This document shows positions 27,158 to 36,233 of a DNA stretch of 64,000 nucleotides, one piece after another. Below the pieces are notes generated by a model. The model made no database searches, was not told where the DNA came from, and worked only from the letters and a program-made list of their open reading frames with translations. Position numbers and translations under genes: made by a program. Each line of letters starts with the position of its first letter. Within the stretch, counting starts at the first letter, position 1. Source of the stretch: CAYJPA01 sp964371945 (lineage in GTDB: Bacteria > Chloroflexota > Chloroflexia > Thermomicrobiales > UBA6265); NCBI GenBank assembly GCA_964371945.1, contig CAYJPA010000011.1:1-64000 (forward strand), written 5' to 3'.

Positions 27158-28354
27158 GTGCTGACGATCAATGAAGAACCGGACCCGAAGCAACAGCTGG
27201 CCTCGACAGTTGGCGGCGCTCCCGTGATCGTCGATTCGGCACAGATCGGGCTCCTCTTTACCGCTCTCGAGCGAAGGAATTACCGCGTTCTGGGTCCGAC
27301 TGTCCGCGATGGCGCGATCGTCTACGACCAGATTCGCACGGTCGAGGATCTACCCATCGGGTGGACCGATCGCCAGGATGGCGGAACATACCGGCTCCTC
27401 CGGCGCGACGACGATGCGCTTTTTGGCTATGCGGTCGGCCCGCATTCCTGGAAGCAATTCCTCTTTCCCCCCGAGCTTCTTTTATGGCGAGCCAGACGGA
27501 CGCTCGACGGCGGATTCTCCATCGACCCCGAAGCCGAGCAATCGCAGCCCTTCGCATTCATCGGCGTTCGCTCCTGCGAGCTCCATGCCATTGCCATTCA
27601 GGATCGGGTCTTTCTCGGTGGGAATACCGTCGACCCGGTCTATGCCGCCCGCCGCGAGCGCGCGTTCTTGGTCGCGGTCAATTGCGGTCATCCGGCGGGA
27701 ACATGTTTCTGCGTTTCGATGGAGACCGGCCCGCGCGCAACCACCGGTTTCGACCTGTCGCTGACCGAAGTGATTGAACAAGGACGGCCCTACTTCGTCG
27801 TCGAGACCGGCACCGATCGGGGCGCGGAGGTTCTGCAAGAGATCCCACACCGCGCTGGAACGGTCGAAGAACAAGTGGCAGGCGATCGCGTTTCTGAACT
27901 GGCAGCCGGCAAAATGGGCCGCCAGATGGATACATCCGGCATCAAGGAGCTGCTCTACCGCAACGCCGAGCATCCTCGTTGGGCCGGCGTGGCGTCGCGC
28001 TGCTTGAGCTGCGCCAACTGCACAATGGTCTGCCCCACGTGCTTCTGCTCGACCGTCGAGGACACCAGTGACTTGACCGGAGATGTTTCGGATCGGGTAC
28101 GGCACTGGGATTCCTGCTTCTCGCTCGATCACTCATACATTCACGGCGGCAGCGTGCGCCCATCGTCATCTGCCCGCTACCGCCAATGGCTTACCCACAA
28201 ACTCGGCAGCTGGATCGATCAGTTCGGCTCTTCCGGCTGCGTCGGTTGCGGACGTTGCATCACATGGTGTCCAGTGGCAATCGATATCACCGAGGAAGTT
28301 CGCGCTATTCGTGAGACCGATATCGCGGGAACAACCTCGCCGTCGGAGGGATAG
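27158..28354 (+). CDS. hydB: Group 3b [NiFe]-hydrogenase beta subunit (4Fe-4S protein)
   Basis: A 398-residue iron-sulfur subunit carrying two ferredoxin-type clusters. The first is Cys282-x2-Cys285-x2-Cys288-x3-Cys292-Pro (CLSCANCTMVCP) and the second is CVGCGRCITWCP near 360-371. The N-terminal two-thirds matches the 'hydrogenase beta / sulfhydrogenase' type with GVRSCELHAIAIQDRVF. It should pass electrons between the small subunit and the flavin subunit. GTG start with GGAG nine bases upstream. A TATAGT at 27127-27132 could be a -10 box. First gene of the hydrogenase operon. Confidence 0.9.
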   Translation: MLTINEEPDPKQQLASTVGGAPVIVDSAQIGLLFTALERRNYRVLGPTVRDGAIVYDQIRTVEDLPIGWTDRQDGGTYRLLRRDDDALFGYAVGPHSWKQFLFPPELLLWRARRTLDGGFSIDPEAEQSQPFAFIGVRSCELHAIAIQDRVFLGGNTVDPVYAARRERAFLVAVNCGHPAGTCFCVSMETGPRATTGFDLSLTEVIEQGRPYFVVETGTDRGAEVLQEIPHRAGTVEEQVAGDRVSELAAGKMGRQMDTSGIKELLYRNAEHPRWAGVASRCLSCANCTMVCPTCFCSTVEDTSDLTGDVSDRVRHWDSCFSLDHSYIHGGSVRPSSSARYRQWLTHKLGSWIDQFGSSGCVGCGRCITWCPVAIDITEEVRAIRETDIAGTTSPSEG

Positions 28355-28356
28355 GC

Positions 28357-28818
28357 ATGGACATCGAGCAGCTCCTGATGCGGCAATCGTTCTTCGAGTA
28401 CATGGAACCGGCTCATCTGCGGACGGTCTCCGGCTGTGCCGGCGAACGGGACTTCAACCCAGGCGAGCTCATCCTCCGCGAGGGCGATTACGCGGCTACC
28501 TTCTATCTCATTCGCGAAGGTTCGGTCTCACTGGAAACGCACGTTGCCGGCAGTGGCTCGATCACCATCCAGACACTTGGCCCAGGCGACATCCTTGGCT
28601 GGTCCTGGCTCTTTCCACCGTATCGCTGGCACTTCGATGCGCGCGTGCTCACCCCGACATCGACGCTCGAGTTCAACGGCGCCTGTCTTCGCCAGCAATG
28701 CGACGACGACCCCGCGCTTGGATACGACATCATGAAACGCGCCGCGCAAACGATCATCGAGCGTCTTCAAGCCTCACGACTCCAGCTCATGGGTATCACC
28801 GAATATGCTCCACGCTGA
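28357..28818 (+). CDS. Cyclic-nucleotide-binding domain protein
   Basis: A 153-residue protein comprising a single CRP/FNR-type cNMP-binding beta-barrel (FNPGELILREGDYAATFYLIREGSVSLE, then LGPGDILGWSWLFPPYRW) and a C-terminal helix. No helix-turn-helix follows, so it is not a transcription factor. The phosphate-binding cassette lacks the classical RxA motif at its end, so the ligand is uncertain. It starts two bases after hydB and overlaps the next gene. It may gate hydrogenase activity allosterically; I infer that from position only. Confidence 0.85.
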   Translation: MDIEQLLMRQSFFEYMEPAHLRTVSGCAGERDFNPGELILREGDYAATFYLIREGSVSLETHVAGSGSITIQTLGPGDILGWSWLFPPYRWHFDARVLTPTSTLEFNGACLRQQCDDDPALGYDIMKRAAQTIIERLQASRLQLMGITEYAPR

Positions 28819-29653
28819 CGCCATCCCTCAAACGCGGTCATCGATGATCCCGCGCCCATTCGTCGTCCAGCGGGTCCGGCGTGAAACGGCAGACACCGTC
28901 ACGATCGAGCTGTTACCCCAATCCTCCACGGAAACCTTCACATTTGCCGCCGGTCAGTTCTCGATGCTTTATCGATTCGGAGCCGGCGAGGTGGCGATCT
29001 CGATCAGTGGTGACCCAACCAGACCACTGCCGTTGGTCCACACTGTCCGAGGCGTTGGAGCGGTCAGCAACGCCATCCGCGCGGTGAAACGTGGTGATGT
29101 GGTCGGAGTGCGCGGTCCCTTCGGAGCCGGATGGCCGGTTTCATTGCTGGATGGACAGGATGTCGTCATCGTCGCCGGTGGGCTGGGACTTGCCCCCCTC
29201 CGCCCGGTGGTCTATCAACTCCTTGCCGAGCGGCCGCGATATGGCCGCATTCTGCTCCTTTACGGCACCCGGTCGCCGGACAACATGCTCTACACACAAG
29301 AGCTTGAGCGCTGGAAGAAGCTCCTCGATCTCGAGGTCACAGTCGACCGCGGTGACGAAAGCTGGACGGGTCATGTCGGGGTCGTGACGACGCTCCTCGC
29401 CAAAGAGCGCCTCGATCCGCCGCGGACCGTCGCGCTCATGTGCGGCCCCGAGGTGATGATGCGCTTCACCCTGCGCGAGCTCGAGCGGCAAGCGATCCCG
29501 CGCGACCGAATGTTCGTCTCGCTCGAACGAAGCCTGAAATGCGCTGTCCGGCTCTGCGGGCACTGCCAGCTCGGACCCGCGTTCATTTGCGCTGACGGTC
29601 CGGTCTTTCGCTACGATCGAATTCAGCCCTTCATGACGATTCGTGAGTACTGA
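28805..29653 (+). CDS. hydG: Group 3b [NiFe]-hydrogenase gamma subunit (FAD/NAD(P)H reductase)
   Basis: A 282-residue ferredoxin-NADP-reductase-fold subunit. It contains the FAD part (GQFSMLYRFGAGEVAISISG), the NAD(P) part (VIVAGGLGLAPLRPVV, then LLYGTRSPDNMLY) and CGPEVMM. A C-terminal [2Fe-2S] site is formed by Cys246, Cys251, Cys254 and Cys262 (CAVRLCGHCQLGPAFIC). Together with hydB it forms the diaphorase module that exchanges electrons with NAD(P)H. It overlaps the preceding gene by 14 bases; an ATG 13 codons in (MIPRPFVVQ) is an alternative start. Confidence 0.92.
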   Translation: MLHADAIPQTRSSMIPRPFVVQRVRRETADTVTIELLPQSSTETFTFAAGQFSMLYRFGAGEVAISISGDPTRPLPLVHTVRGVGAVSNAIRAVKRGDVVGVRGPFGAGWPVSLLDGQDVVIVAGGLGLAPLRPVVYQLLAERPRYGRILLLYGTRSPDNMLYTQELERWKKLLDLEVTVDRGDESWTGHVGVVTTLLAKERLDPPRTVALMCGPEVMMRFTLRELERQAIPRDRMFVSLERSLKCAVRLCGHCQLGPAFICADGPVFRYDRIQPFMTIREY

Positions 29654-29654
29654 C

Positions 29655-30458
29655 ATGGCGACGACACGCCGTCCCAAACTCGCCGTCTGGAAATTCGCCT
29701 CGTGCGACGGCTGCCAGCTCACCCTCCTCGACTGCGAGGATGAGCTGCTGGCGATCGCGGGCAAAGTGGAGATCGCCCATTTTCTCGAGGCCTCGCGAGC
29801 AACGGTCCGCGGACCGTACGACCTGTCTCTTGTCGAGGGGTCGATCACAACGCCCACGGACGTCGAGCGGATCAAGAAAATACGATCGATCTCGAAGTTT
29901 CTGGTGACCATCGGCGCTTGCGCAAATGCCGGCGGGATACAGGCGCTGCGCAACTTCGCCGGCGTCGAAGGATTTCTGAAAATCGTCTACGCCAATCCGA
30001 GCTACATCGAAACGCTCTCCACCTCGACCCCGATATCAGCCCATGTGCCGGTCGATTTCGAGCTGCAAGGCTGCCCGATAAACAAATACCAATTGATCGA
30101 ATTGCTCTCGGCTTATCTCCACGGGCGACGGCCGAATATCCCAACGCACAGCGTCTGTATCGAATGTAAACGGCGCGGCACGCCGTGCATCATGGTGACC
30201 AAGGGGATTCCATGTCTCGGTCCGGTCACCCATGCCGGCTGCGGGGCGATCTGCCCGGCTTACGCCCGGGGCTGCTACGGGTGCTACGGTCCGATGGAGA
30301 CTCCGAATACCGCCGGGCTAAGCACATGGCTCATTGGTCACGGAACCTCCGAGGCCAACATCGTCCGGTTGTATCGCACCTTCAATGCCGGCGCGAACGC
30401 ATTTCGCGAAGAGAGCATGAGCCATGACGCACCAGCGGCGAACGATCCGGGTCGATAA
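29655..30458 (+). CDS. hydD: [NiFe]-hydrogenase small (delta) subunit
   Basis: A 267-residue small subunit without a twin-arginine signal, hence cytoplasmic. The proximal cluster ligands begin with CDGCQ (Cys17, Cys20) and continue with GAC near 95 and GCPINK near 138. Additional clusters use CIECKRRGTPC and CLGPVTHAGCGAICPAYARGCYGCYGP, consistent with three [4Fe-4S] clusters. An in-frame GTG at 29643 is possible; the ATG was preferred. It overlaps the large-subunit gene by 35 bases. Confidence 0.93.
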   Translation: MATTRRPKLAVWKFASCDGCQLTLLDCEDELLAIAGKVEIAHFLEASRATVRGPYDLSLVEGSITTPTDVERIKKIRSISKFLVTIGACANAGGIQALRNFAGVEGFLKIVYANPSYIETLSTSTPISAHVPVDFELQGCPINKYQLIELLSAYLHGRRPNIPTHSVCIECKRRGTPCIMVTKGIPCLGPVTHAGCGAICPAYARGCYGCYGPMETPNTAGLSTWLIGHGTSEANIVRLYRTFNAGANAFREESMSHDAPAANDPGR

Positions 30459-31719
30459 CCTCACCCGCGTCGAAGGAGAAGGCGGTTTACGGATCACCAT
30501 CCGTGACGACCGCGTGACTGACGTGAAGCTGCGCATCTTCGAGCCACCGCGCTTTTTCGAGGCGCTCTTGCGCGGGCGTCACTTCACCGAAGCGCCGGAT
30601 ATCACCGCCCGCATCTGTGGAATTTGCCCTGTTGCCTATCAGATGAGCGCGGTTCATGCCATGGAAGACGCCCGCGGCGTAACCGTGGACGGTCCATTGC
30701 GAGATCTGCGAAGGCTCCTGTACTGCGGCGAGTGGATTCAAAGTCACGCCTTGCACGTCTACCTGCTCCACGCGCCCGACTTTCTCGGCTATCAAAGCGC
30801 GATCGAAATGGCTCAAGACCACAGAGAAATCGTCGAGCAGGGTTTGGAGCTTAAGAAGATCGGCAACGAATTGATGGTGGTGATCGGCGGCCGCGCGATT
30901 CACCCGATCAACGTCAAGGTCGGCGGTTTTTTTCGCGCGCCCACCAAACGTGAGCTCGAACCGGTTGCCGAGCGGCTGAAGTGGGCCCGCGAAGCGGCCG
31001 TCGCTACAGTCAGATTGGCGTCCACCTTTTCGTTCCCGGAGTTCGAGCCGGACTACGAGCTCGTCGCGCTTCACCATCCAGATGAATATCCGTTCAATGA
31101 AGGGCGTCTTGTTTCGAACCGGGGCCTGGACATTTCGGTTCCGGAGTATGCCGATCACTTCGTCGAGGAGCACGTTGCCCATTCGAATGCGCTCCATGCG
31201 CGGCTGCGAGCCCGCGGCTCCTACCTTGTGGGCCCTCTGGCTCGCTTTGCGCTCAACTTCGCGCTCCTCACCCCGCTTGCCAAAGAAGTGGCCGCCGAGA
31301 TCGGACTAGACCAGACCTGTCGCAATCCCTTCAAGAGCATCCTCGTCCGCGGCGTCGAGCTGGTCTTCGCCTGTGAAGAAGCACTCCGTCTGATCTCCGC
31401 GTACGGGGAGCCGGAACGACCCGCGGTCGATGTTCCGCCTCGCGCCGGGGTCGGACACGCCTGCACCGAGGCGCCGCGCGGCATCCTCTACCATCGGTAC
31501 GAAATCGACGATGCAGGTCTGATCTTGAGCGCGACCATCATCCCGCCGACCTCGCAGAACCAGATGGCGATCGAAGCCGATCTCCTCGGATTCGTGCAAG
31601 ACCGCCTCGCGCTTTCGCAAGAGGATCTTCAGTGGCAATGCGAGCAATTGATTCGTTCGTATGACCCATGCATCTCGTGCGCGGCCCACTTCCTTGATCT
31701 CGATGTCGACCGTAAATAG
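30424..31719 (+). CDS. hydA: [NiFe]-hydrogenase large (alpha) subunit, group 3b
   Basis: A 431-residue catalytic subunit. The L1 motif is RVEGEGG plus RICGICPV (Cys65, Cys68) and the L2 motif is DPCISCAAH (Cys416, Cys419). All four NiFe ligands are present, so it should be active for H2 oxidation or evolution. A nine-residue tail after His422 would be removed by the protease encoded next. Length and diaphorase partners fit group 3b, the NADP-linked bidirectional, oxygen-tolerant type. Its 3' end overlaps the protease gene. Confidence 0.95.
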   Translation: MTHQRRTIRVDNLTRVEGEGGLRITIRDDRVTDVKLRIFEPPRFFEALLRGRHFTEAPDITARICGICPVAYQMSAVHAMEDARGVTVDGPLRDLRRLLYCGEWIQSHALHVYLLHAPDFLGYQSAIEMAQDHREIVEQGLELKKIGNELMVVIGGRAIHPINVKVGGFFRAPTKRELEPVAERLKWAREAAVATVRLASTFSFPEFEPDYELVALHHPDEYPFNEGRLVSNRGLDISVPEYADHFVEEHVAHSNALHARLRARGSYLVGPLARFALNFALLTPLAKEVAAEIGLDQTCRNPFKSILVRGVELVFACEEALRLISAYGEPERPAVDVPPRAGVGHACTEAPRGILYHRYEIDDAGLILSATIIPPTSQNQMAIEADLLGFVQDRLALSQEDLQWQCEQLIRSYDPCISCAAHFLDLDVDRK

Positions 31720-32218
31720 CGCTGCCCACGCACGAGTCATCGGGATCGGCAACCAGTACCGATCCGATGACGCCGCGGGACTTCATGCCGCCCGGCGGGT
31801 GCGGGAGTTGTCCCCGACAGGCGTGGACGTCGTCGAGCTCGACGGCGAGGCGACCGATCTGATTCACGCCTGGGAGGATTCGGATTTGGTCGTCGTGGTC
31901 GATGCCGTCTCGGCCGAAGGAACGCCGGGGAGCATCGTTCGCTTCGAAGTCGGAGTCGATCCGATCCCTCCGGTCTTCGATCGCTACTCGACCCATCTAT
32001 TTGGAATTGGAGAAGCCATTGCATTGGGTCAGGCGCTCTCGCGGTTGCCACGACGGCTTATCGTTTACGGCATACTCGGGGAGCATTTTGGGTGGGGAGA
32101 AATCCTCTCCGATTCCGTTGAAGCCGCGATCGACGATCTGGCAAAGAGAGTGGTCGAGGATCTGGGCGGTATGATGGATGAAGAAGCTCGGCTGATGAAA
32201 ACGAACGTCGAGGCTTGA
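31703..32218 (+). CDS. Hydrogenase maturation protease (HyaD/HycI family)
   Basis: A 171-residue nickel-dependent endopeptidase that trims the large subunit C-terminus after metal insertion. It starts with the family motif VIGIGNQYRSDDAAG, where Asp23 is the likely first metal ligand. It also has VVVVDAVSAEGTPGS (Asp ligand) and the His of RYSTHLFG. The ATG at 31703 overlaps the end of hydA by 17 bases. The short C-terminal tail of hydA fits this substrate. Confidence 0.92.
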   Translation: MSTVNSAAHARVIGIGNQYRSDDAAGLHAARRVRELSPTGVDVVELDGEATDLIHAWEDSDLVVVVDAVSAEGTPGSIVRFEVGVDPIPPVFDRYSTHLFGIGEAIALGQALSRLPRRLIVYGILGEHFGWGEILSDSVEAAIDDLAKRVVEDLGGMMDEEARLMKTNVEA

Positions 32219-32233
32219 AAGGAGCGGGCGACC

Positions 32234-32500
32234 ATGTGTCAGGCCGCGCCGGTGCGTGTGACGAGAGTTGAAGGTGAGCGAGCCTGGATCGCCTCCGGGA
32301 GCGGCGAGCGAGCGATCTCTCTGCTCGGCGTCGATAATGTTGTTGCAGGCGACTACGTTCTTGCGCACGCCGGTTTGGCGTTGACCCGGCTGGACCCTAA
32401 TGACGCGGCCGCGATTCTAGCCACCTTCGCGGAGATCGAGGCGCTCAGCGCGCCTGAAGATCGGGAATCCGCGGCCGGCAGTTCGGAGCCGGGCGAATGA
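32234..32500 (+). CDS. hypC: HypC/HupF hydrogenase assembly chaperone
   Basis: An 88-residue protein starting MCQAAPVRV, with the essential Cys2 that binds the Fe(CN)2CO precursor in HypC. The middle has GVDNVVAGDYVLAHAGLAL, typical of the family. AAAGGAG lies 13 bases before the ATG. HypA, B, D, E and F are not in the window and must be elsewhere. Its stop overlaps the next start by four bases (ATGA). Confidence 0.9.
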   Translation: MCQAAPVRVTRVEGERAWIASGSGERAISLLGVDNVVAGDYVLAHAGLALTRLDPNDAAAILATFAEIEALSAPEDRESAAGSSEPGE

Positions 32501-33249
32501 CCAGCTTGAGCCTGCCATCCGCATCGTTCGCGGGCACCCTCCGCTTCATCCGGTACGGCTTCATGCCTAATCACCTTCGCTATTGCGGAGGCGACGACAA
32601 CCGCACGCTGTTCGACTACGGAACCGAAGGCTTTGTGGACAGCGGCGTCCCTCCGTTGCTCCATCAGTTCACCGGCGCGCTGCCGTACCTCAAGCTCATC
32701 GCCCGCGAGAACGACATCCTGGACCCGTTCGACGACCGGGTGGTAGAGGCCTACTGGCTTGGCAACGATCTCCTCGATCGAGTCGAGGCGCGCCAGCTCT
32801 ACGACGATCTCCGCGAGCGTCTCGCCAGGCATCTCCCCGGCAAAGACCTCGACCTGATCCTCGGCAAGCCTCCAGCAGGCGCCAGACCGCACCACAACTT
32901 CCATGTCTTCGATGTGCATAGCCGGATCGGTGAATTGGAGCACTCCCTGGAAACGATGGACCAGTGCCGCGTGAGCTGGGGCAAGGTTCAAAGCGTCGAC
33001 GGTTCGATGCTCGTGGTCGAGCGGCAACCACTACTGCTCCTGGATGGCAAACTCATTCTCGGTCCGCCGGAGATCGTGCCGGTGACGAGGCAGATCGAAG
33101 GCCGCGGTTTTGCCGAGGCAGTGGCTCCCGGCGACTGGGTGTCGCTTCACTGGGGATGGGTTTGCGAACCGATCACCAACATCCAGCAGGCGCGGCTCGC
33201 GCGCGAAACCGCCCACCACTTGCGCTTAGCCAACGAGACAATCTCATGA
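32497..33249 (+). CDS. DUF6390-like hydrogenase-associated protein
   Basis: A 250-residue protein that matches what I remember of DUF6390: FIRYGFMPNHLRYCGGDDN at the start, GALPYLKLIARENDILDPFDDRVVEAYWLGN in the middle, and a HHNFHVFDVHSRIG motif followed by a beta-rich half with ETMDQCRVSWGKV. It is the last gene of the hydrogenase operon, coupled to hypC by an ATGA overlap. The conserved Cys and His residues make a maturation or cofactor-handling role plausible, but nothing proves it. Confidence 0.72.
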   Translation: MTSLSLPSASFAGTLRFIRYGFMPNHLRYCGGDDNRTLFDYGTEGFVDSGVPPLLHQFTGALPYLKLIARENDILDPFDDRVVEAYWLGNDLLDRVEARQLYDDLRERLARHLPGKDLDLILGKPPAGARPHHNFHVFDVHSRIGELEHSLETMDQCRVSWGKVQSVDGSMLVVERQPLLLLDGKLILGPPEIVPVTRQIEGRGFAEAVAPGDWVSLHWGWVCEPITNIQQARLARETAHHLRLANETIS

Positions 33250-33321
33250 CGATGATCGTATGTCGAGGTAATCGGCCGCACTGATGCTCCGGAAGGCTGG
33301 CCGTCGTAAGAGTCTCCAGTC

Positions 33322-33500
33322 CTATCGCTTGATCGAACCGGCGAGCAGTCCTTTGATGAAGAACCGCCCCATCAGCACGTAAATGATCATCGTCGGCAAT
33401 GCCGCAATCACCGCCCCGCCCATCACCACGGTCCAGTCGACCGAGCTGGTGCCGGACAGATTGTTGAGAGCCACAGTGATGACCTGGTCGGCCGGCAGGA
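33322..33500 (-). pseudogene. 3' fragment of a sugar ABC transporter permease (MalG-type)
   Basis: Reading the minus strand into the TAG at 33322-33324 gives about 56 codons that match the end of a carbohydrate ABC permease: LPADQVITVALNNLSG, then VVMGGAVIAALPTMIIYVLMG and the terminal RFFIKGLLAGSIKR. A stop (TAA) lies just upstream in this frame near 33512 and no start exists, so only the last quarter of the gene survives. The rest of the transporter is absent here. Confidence 0.82.
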
Positions 33501-33831
33501 TATGAATTCCAGATTACCGACGCTGAGGGATCTGGCCTTACAACCGCATACCTTATTTGAGTGCCAGCCACCATGGACCCGGCAGCATCTCGAAAAGCGG
33601 TGCGCCCACATTCCAGTGTGCCGGCGTCAGGTGACCAGCCACGTGGATCTCTATCGAGCATCCTGCCAGCCGATTCGTCAGTGGCTTGTTGACGAATCTT
33701 TGTCACCCGGCGGAGTCACCAACCACCGGATCCATGTGACTCACAGCATCAGCCGGGAACAGTCAGGGACGTGCATCGGAGACCGGGCAAATGTTGCAAT
33801 TGCGCAACCGGAAGAAGATTCGTTGACACGA
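33501..33831. other. Decayed intergenic sequence
   Basis: About 330 bases between the permease remnant and the ppsA terminator. A 128-codon plus-strand frame crosses it but its composition does not look coding. No repeat or RNA gene recognised. Confidence 0.4.
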
Positions 33832-33863
33832 GAAACGGTGAGGTTCGACGACCTCACCGTTTC
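33832..33863 (-). terminator. Strong hairpin terminator after ppsA
   Basis: GAAACGGTGAGGT and ACCTCACCGTTTC form a perfect 13-bp stem with a six-base loop (TCGACG), 22 bases after the ppsA stop. On the minus strand it is followed by a modestly T-rich stretch. It is the most convincing terminator in the window. Confidence 0.8.
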
Positions 33864-33884
33864 CTTCGAAGCTAGTTCGCAAAC

Positions 33885-36233
33885 CTAGAAGACGCTGGGA
33901 CGTCCGGCCTCCAAGAGGAGGCGCTGTTCCGCAACCGCGATGTTGTAGCGCGTCTGATCGATCGCGTCCGGATTGACGGAGATCGAATCGATCCCAAACC
34001 GAACTAGCGTCTCGGCATAGTCCGGGTGAACGGACGGCGCCTGCCCGCAAATCGAGGAGTGGAGACCGAGACGGCGACAGTTCTCGACGATCAACCGAAT
34101 CGTTTCGGTGACGGCGTGATCGCGCTCGTCGAAGAGCGGCGCAAGCGCATCGCTGTCGCGGTCGACTCCGAGCACAAGCTGGGTGAGATCATTCGAGCCG
34201 ATCGAAACGCCATTGACGCCCAGCGCGGCATACGCATCAAGCCAGTGCACGACCGACGGAACTTCCGCCATGATCCAGAGCTCGAAATCGCGTTCGTCCA
34301 GCAGCCCTGACTCCGCGACGATCCCGACGCACGCCTGGAGCTCGCGCTTCGTGCGCACGAACGGGATCATGAGTTGAAGATTCGGTCGCGTTTCGCGAAC
34401 GCGCTTGAGCACCTTCAGTTCCAACTTAAAGAGCTCAGGGTCGTGGACATAGCGATACGCGCCACGCAAGCCGATCATCGGGTTTTCTTCTTCCGGCTCG
34501 AACTCGGCCCCGCCCTGCAGGCCGCGGAATTCGTTGGTGCGGAAATCGGTCGAGCGGTAAACAACCGGCCGCGGGCAAAAGGCATCGGCAAAGATTTGAA
34601 GCTGCTCGGCCATGCGGTCGACGAATTCGTCGCCCTTCTTTTCTGCCAGCAGCAAGCGCGGATGCCTCCCCTGGAGTGCGCTGAGAAGCATGAACTCCGC
34701 GCGCAACAACCCCACTCCATCAACCGGTCGCGCCGCGACCTCGATCGCCCGTTCCGGCTCACCTAGATTCACCATCAACTTGGTCGCGGTCACGATGCGG
34801 GTCGCGGACGGCGTGCCGCCGGGCAATGCCGCCGTGGGCGCCGGCATCGCCATCTCGGCGGCCCCTTCGTAAACAACACCTGCGGCTCCGTCGACCGTCA
34901 CCGTCCTTCCGTCGATAAGGACGTCCGTCGCCTGGCGGGTGCCGACGACACACGGAAGACCGAGCTCACGCGAGACGATCGCCGCATGAGACGTCATCCC
35001 TCCGTGGTCGGTGACGATCGCTCCCGCCAGCCGCATGTACGGTACCCAATCCGGCGATGTCATCGCGGCGACAAGAATCTCGCCCCGCACAAGCGTGTTT
35101 GCCTCCTCGATTGTTCGAATGACTCTCACAACCCCAACCACGGTGCCTGGGCTTGCGCCGAGACCCCGCAGCAGCGCCTTCTTACCCGGCTTCACCACCG
35201 CCTGAGCGCCGGGAATCGCGCCGCCTTTGCCTGTCGTCACCGGCCTCGACTGCACGATATAGAGCTTGCCCCCGGCGAACGCCCATTCAGTATCCTGCGG
35301 AGTTCCGTAGTGCTCCTCGTCGCGGACGACCAGTTGGGCAACCGTCCGGACCTGCTCATCCGTCAGAACGCGGTCGTCCATCTTATCCGGCGACAAGTCG
35401 ACGCGCAGATTGTTGCCTGCCGAGTCACGCGTGAGCATGAAGCGCTTGTACCCGATCCTGGCGGATTTCAACCGCAAATCGCGCTTGTTGACCTCGTAAT
35501 GGTCAGGTTCGACCTGTCCCGCGACGACGACTTCGCCGAGTCCGAACGCGCCTTCGATCACGATCGTGTCCGGATCGCCGGTGGAGGGATCGATCGAAAA
35601 GGCCACGCCCGATGTCTCGGAATCGATCATCTGCTGCACGATCGCCGCGATCTCAGGTTCTCCTGGCAGGTTCATCCGCTTGCGGTAGAAAATGACGCGC
35701 GGGCTATACAGTGACGCCCAGACCTCGCGCACCTTGGCGACCACATCCTCCTCGCCGTGAACGTTGAGGAAACTACGGTTCATTCCCGCGAAGGAGGCCG
35801 CTTCAGTGTCTTCCATGGTCGCCGACGAGCGCACCGCGACCGAGACATCCGGTGAGGATGATCGCGAGGCGAGCTCGTGGTAGGCGGCGATGATCGAGGA
35901 ACGCACGCCGGTCGGCATCTGAGCGCCACGGATCGCGGCCTGGATCTCCTTGGCAACGCCTTCGAGCTGCTCGTGGTCGTCGACGTCGAGCACCTCGATT
36001 CGAGTATCGATCAGCTCCCGCAGCTTGGCACCATCGAGAAAGTCGTGGTAAGCGGCGGCGGTCACGACGAATCCCGGGGGCACCGGAAGTCCAGCCCTGG
36101 TCATCTCCCCGAGATTCGCTCCCTTGCCGCCGGCAACCACCGTGTCGGTCTTCATCAGCTCCTCGAACCAGCGAACGTAGGGAGTAGCTTGCCCGGTTGC
36201 GCGGGCAATGGGTGCTTCGGTCGTGGTGCTCAT
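33885..36233 (-). CDS. ppsA: Phosphoenolpyruvate synthase
   Basis: A 782-residue enzyme converting pyruvate and ATP to PEP, AMP and phosphate for gluconeogenesis. The N-terminal ATP-grasp domain opens with VVAGGKGANLGEMTRAGLPVPPGF. The swivelling domain has the phosphohistidine motif TDHGGMTSHAAIVSRELG (near residue 420). The C-terminal PEP domain has the GSNDLTQLVLGVDRD and CGQAPS motifs, with the catalytic Cys. Length is normal. It lies next to the hydrogenase operon, convergent with it, an arrangement that fits low-energy metabolism. Confidence 0.95.
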   Translation of the reverse strand: MSTTTEAPIARATGQATPYVRWFEELMKTDTVVAGGKGANLGEMTRAGLPVPPGFVVTAAAYHDFLDGAKLRELIDTRIEVLDVDDHEQLEGVAKEIQAAIRGAQMPTGVRSSIIAAYHELASRSSSPDVSVAVRSSATMEDTEAASFAGMNRSFLNVHGEEDVVAKVREVWASLYSPRVIFYRKRMNLPGEPEIAAIVQQMIDSETSGVAFSIDPSTGDPDTIVIEGAFGLGEVVVAGQVEPDHYEVNKRDLRLKSARIGYKRFMLTRDSAGNNLRVDLSPDKMDDRVLTDEQVRTVAQLVVRDEEHYGTPQDTEWAFAGGKLYIVQSRPVTTGKGGAIPGAQAVVKPGKKALLRGLGASPGTVVGVVRVIRTIEEANTLVRGEILVAAMTSPDWVPYMRLAGAIVTDHGGMTSHAAIVSRELGLPCVVGTRQATDVLIDGRTVTVDGAAGVVYEGAAEMAMPAPTAALPGGTPSATRIVTATKLMVNLGEPERAIEVAARPVDGVGLLRAEFMLLSALQGRHPRLLLAEKKGDEFVDRMAEQLQIFADAFCPRPVVYRSTDFRTNEFRGLQGGAEFEPEEENPMIGLRGAYRYVHDPELFKLELKVLKRVRETRPNLQLMIPFVRTKRELQACVGIVAESGLLDERDFELWIMAEVPSVVHWLDAYAALGVNGVSIGSNDLTQLVLGVDRDSDALAPLFDERDHAVTETIRLIVENCRRLGLHSSICGQAPSVHPDYAETLVRFGIDSISVNPDAIDQTRYNIAVAEQRLLLEAGRPSVF

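Noticed and set aside
33502..33888. 128-codon plus-strand frame after the permease remnant
   Set aside because: No ribosome binding site and no coding character; it also spans the ppsA terminator hairpin.
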